Shown in pieces: positions 7,369 through 9,557 of a DNA stretch of 9,557 bases. The notes under the pieces were generated by a model that was not told where the DNA came from, ran no database searches, and worked only from the letters and a program-made list of their open reading frames with translations. Both the position numbers and the translations under genes were made by a program. Position 1 is the first letter of the stretch, and each line of letters starts with the position of its first letter. Source of the stretch: Thermoanaerobaculales bacterium (GTDB taxonomy: Bacteria > Acidobacteriota > Thermoanaerobaculia > Thermoanaerobaculales > Sulfomarinibacteraceae); the NCBI GenBank assembly GCA_029932545.1, contig JAOZPW010000145.1:1-9557 (forward strand), written 5' to 3'.

Positions 7369-9504
7369 GTGAGCTCTCAGCTAAGCCCCTTGCAAACAGC
7401 CAGAAATAGCCACAAAAAAGCACAAAAAAGCACAAAAAACGAATACCAAAGGGCCACCGGAGAAGAGATTAACGCAAAGACGCAAAGACGCAATGACGCA
7501 AAGTCAAGACGCCGACGGGATCAGTGTCGAACCCGGGCTCTTGGCCTGCAGGACAGGACACCGCTCAGACCGGTCCGCCGACTGGGGCGAAGCCCCTGCC
7601 GGAAGGGAGGCGAGCGGAGAGGAAAGCTCGCTGCGGCAGTGGTGATCGCTGCTGCAATCCTGACCTTTCCCTTTGAAGCCTTGCCGTTGGGGGCGCCCGG
7701 CATCGACTCCGGCTGGCAATGGGTCGTCAATATCGCTTCTCAACAGGACTGGGTCTTCGGCCGCGACGTCGTTTTCACCTACGGACCGCTTGGATGGATG
7801 GCCTCACCACAGGATGTCGGCGCCCACCTGCTGTTGGCCAACGGCTTTCGCATCGCCCTTCAGGGACTGATGGTCATCTGTGGATTGATGGTCCTCTTTC
7901 GAATGAAACAACCGGCCCAAATCCTGGTTTTCGCCGGCCTGTGGACCATTGCCGGCGCCGTCGGCCTCAGGTTTGAGGGTTTCGTCGTGCTCGTGGCCGC
8001 CACCGCGATGCTGATAAGCCTGAAAACCAAGGCGGCGTGGCCGGCAGTGACTGCAGGCGTGATCATGGGCATTGTACCTTTCATCAAGACCTCGCTGGGC
8101 ATCGCAATCGCGGCAACCGTCATGGTCGGGTTGGCCCTGATTTGGAAAGACCGAGGCCCCAAGGTCCCCATCATGACGGTGACGGTGGGCGGACTCACTG
8201 CGGCAATCCTGGCAGCCCTGATGTTCCCATCGGTACCCGTGTTTCGTGCGTGGATCGGACAGGCCCTTGAGGTTGTCGACGGCTATGCGGCAGCTGCAAG
8301 CATCATCGGTCCACCGCACATTCTGATCACCGGTGTACTGCTGCTGGCCGGCGTCATCTGTGGTGGCCTTCTTTTGAGCCGAAACAGACCGACATTCGGT
8401 CCTGCGGCGCTGATCCTTACGCCCGGCCTATTGATCACCTTCCGGCTGGCTTTTGTGCGACAGGACGGGCACCAGTACCTTTTCGTGCCCTTCGTCATTG
8501 CTCTTCTCGGCGTGGCCTCTCTCAGTGCTTCCCGAAGGGCGACCCTTGCACTGCTCATCGCCGGATTGGCGGTCGCAGTTCTGGGAACGGCTTCCGGCGC
8601 TTTGCCCTTCGGCCCCACATCTCTTCCCCAAATCATCACCCTGGGACACCGGGGGCCTTCAAATATCAAACGGCTCGTGCATTTCAAAGAAACCCGAAGC
8701 GACCTCTCAGCGGCGTCCGAAAAGAATCTGAGTACGCTCCGGCTGCCCGCGTCCTGGACCGAGCAAATGGCCGAAACTCCCAATGGCATCACAGTCGTGC
8801 CCTGGGAGTTGATGTACGCTCCCGCCAACAATCTTCCCTTCCAACCTCTGCGTTCGATGCAGCTGTACTCCGCCTACACACCAAAGCTCGACCGGCTGAC
8901 TGCGGAAGGCCTGTCAGGACCCACAGCCCCGGATTTCGTACTCGACGACTTCGCTCCGGTTGGAAAAAGGCGAGCCCTTCTTGATGCCCCACAGACATGG
9001 CGAACGCTCTTTCTGGAATACCGGCTGGAACGATCGGCACAAGATCGTGCCCTGCTCATGTTGTCCAAACGCCCCCAACCGCTGGAACACAAATGGCAAG
9101 ACCTGGGGACGGCCACCCTCGAAGTCGGAGGACCCGGCATCACAGTTCCGCCTTCGCCTCACCTGGTCTTCGCCGAGATTGATGCACCTCTCAATCTCTT
9201 CGGTCGTTTGAACAAGGCATTCTTCAGAGTTCCCCTCCTGATGGCGGTCTTTCACAGGGTCGACGGCAGTAGTTCTTGGGCTCGCCTGATTCCCGCGACC
9301 GCGACAGCCGGCATCCTCGTCAGCCACTTCCCCCACGATATCGACGACTACGCCGGTCTGTGGTCCGGCCGAGGACCCGTTGCGGTATCGCGTCTGCAGA
9401 TTGCGGGGCCAGGTGAGAAGAATTACGCAAGGCGGTTCAATATTCGATGGCGCGAATTGGTCACAACGGCGAGTGAGGGGTCAAGAGTGACGCCACACAG
9501 TTGA
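7369..9504 (+). CDS. Polytopic membrane protein of unknown function, GT-C-like architecture
   Basis: I do not recognise the family by name. Coordinates give the longest open frame (711 codons from GTG 7369, preceded by GAGGGGG). Its first about 80 residues are encoded by the dispersed repeat, an octamer repeat and Arg-rich spacer, so the working start may be GTG 7639 or 7642 (about 620 residues), just ahead of the first hydrophobic segment. About eight membrane segments lie between residues 86 and 412, followed by a soluble domain of about 300 residues. After segment one comes a conserved-looking loop, DSGWQWV then FGRDVVFTYGPLGW (113-143), with acidic residues placed as in GT-C glycosyltransferases. 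A later loop has FRLAFVRQDGHQYLFVPF (358-375). This suggests a polyprenyl-phosphate-sugar-dependent transferase or a related envelope protein, but that is inference from layout only. It is the only gene here flanked on both sides by copies of the same repeat. It starts just after ispH and shares its direction. Confidence 0.8.
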   Translation: MSSQLSPLQTARNSHKKAQKSTKNEYQRATGEEINAKTQRRNDAKSRRRRDQCRTRALGLQDRTPLRPVRRLGRSPCRKGGERRGKLAAAVVIAAAILTFPFEALPLGAPGIDSGWQWVVNIASQQDWVFGRDVVFTYGPLGWMASPQDVGAHLLLANGFRIALQGLMVICGLMVLFRMKQPAQILVFAGLWTIAGAVGLRFEGFVVLVAATAMLISLKTKAAWPAVTAGVIMGIVPFIKTSLGIAIAATVMVGLALIWKDRGPKVPIMTVTVGGLTAAILAALMFPSVPVFRAWIGQALEVVDGYAAAASIIGPPHILITGVLLLAGVICGGLLLSRNRPTFGPAALILTPGLLITFRLAFVRQDGHQYLFVPFVIALLGVASLSASRRATLALLIAGLAVAVLGTASGALPFGPTSLPQIITLGHRGPSNIKRLVHFKETRSDLSAASEKNLSTLRLPASWTEQMAETPNGITVVPWELMYAPANNLPFQPLRSMQLYSAYTPKLDRLTAEGLSGPTAPDFVLDDFAPVGKRRALLDAPQTWRTLFLEYRLERSAQDRALLMLSKRPQPLEHKWQDLGTATLEVGGPGITVPPSPHLVFAEIDAPLNLFGRLNKAFFRVPLLMAVFHRVDGSSSWARLIPATATAGILVSHFPHDIDDYAGLWSGRGPVAVSRLQIAGPGEKNYARRFNIRWRELVTTASEGSRVTPHS
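7384..7440 (+). repeat. Dispersed repeat copy 1, with A6 tracts phased at 10 bases
   Basis: AGCCCCTTGCAAA, then GAAATAGCCAC, then three decamer units CACAAAAAAG (7411-7440, the last ending in C). Over 50 bases (7384-7433 against 9504-9553) it matches copy 2 at 42 positions without gaps. The A6 runs (7414-7419, 7424-7429, 7434-7439) recur at one helical turn, which predicts intrinsically curved DNA. It starts 25 bases after the ispH stop. Confidence 0.85.
7472..7503 (+). repeat. Tandem octamer repeat, four units of ACGCAAAG
   Basis: Four contiguous units: ACGCAAAG, ACGCAAAG, ACGCAATG, ACGCAAAG. In the overlapping open frame this would encode AKTQRRNDAK, a low-complexity basic stretch typical of translated repeat rather than of a folded protein. 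Similar octamer tracts are commonly met in intergenic DNA of diverse bacteria. It lies 31 bases after the A-tract repeat. Confidence 0.85.
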
Positions 9505-9557
9505 GCCTCTTGCAAAACTCATGAAATAGCCACAAAAAGGCACAAAAAGGCACGAAG
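9504..9557 (+). repeat. Dispersed repeat copy 2, cut by the window edge
   Basis: AGCCTCTTGCAAA, then GAAATAGCCAC, then two decamer units CACAAAAAGG (9531-9550) and the start of a third. It has the same orientation as copy 1 and begins at the last base of the membrane-protein stop codon. Weaker similarity may extend leftward: GAGTGAGGGG occurs at 9471 here and at 7353 near copy 1. The A5 runs are again spaced by exactly 10 bases. Confidence 0.85.

Noticed and set aside
7411..7503. Short repeats considered as a CRISPR array
   Set aside because: Units are 8 or 10 bases long and contiguous, without 30-40-base spacers, and no cas genes are nearby.
7584..7596. GGGGC-GAA-GCCCC hairpin as a terminator after ispH
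   Set aside because: Only five base pairs with a three-base loop and no T-run; it may be part of spacer DNA.

Overview
The window is GC-rich and densely coded, with four complete or nearly complete recognisable genes, one unrecognised membrane-protein gene, one probable gene wreck, and repeats at the right-hand gene junctions. An Oar-type TonB receptor, a Sec-exported nucleotidase and a receptor remnant indicate a diderm (Gram-negative type) bacterium. The style of the long TonB receptor (carboxypeptidase-like N-terminal domain followed by plug and barrel) resembles those abundant in Acidobacteriota and related phyla. That placement is inference, not something the sequence proves.

Left part, minus strand: a signal-peptide-bearing 5'-nucleotidase/UshA-family metallophosphoesterase (4537 to 2864) is followed after 119 bases by a TonB-dependent receptor (2744, running off the left edge). 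The gap holds a plausible sigma70-type promoter, a perfect TGTGA-N6-TCACA palindrome and a strong ribosome binding site for the receptor. The two exported proteins could act together in scavenging organic nutrients or phosphate, but nothing in the sequence fixes the substrate.

Centre (4538-5313): about 775 bases without an intact gene. I read it as a decayed locus for a short, BtuB-like TonB receptor. It has a structured leader with weak likeness to a cobalamin riboswitch, a broken N-terminus interrupted by a stop, then a large internal deletion, and finally a well-preserved C-terminal barrel end. The reading frame of that end terminates in a GTGA overlap with the next gene.

Right part, plus strand: aroC (chorismate synthase, GTG start 5314) and ispH (HMBPP reductase, ATG 6507) overlap by ATGA and look translationally coupled. 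They form an essential-metabolism pair (shikimate and MEP isoprenoid pathways). Downstream is a large polytopic membrane protein with a C-terminal soluble domain, GT-C-glycosyltransferase-like in general form but of unknown function. It is bracketed by two same-orientation copies of a dispersed repeat that carries A-tracts phased every 10 bases. The left copy is followed by an octamer tandem repeat. The repeat copy lies inside the annotated 5' end of that open frame, so the true start is probably well downstream of the first possible one.

No tRNA, rRNA, CRISPR array, transposase or phage gene was seen.
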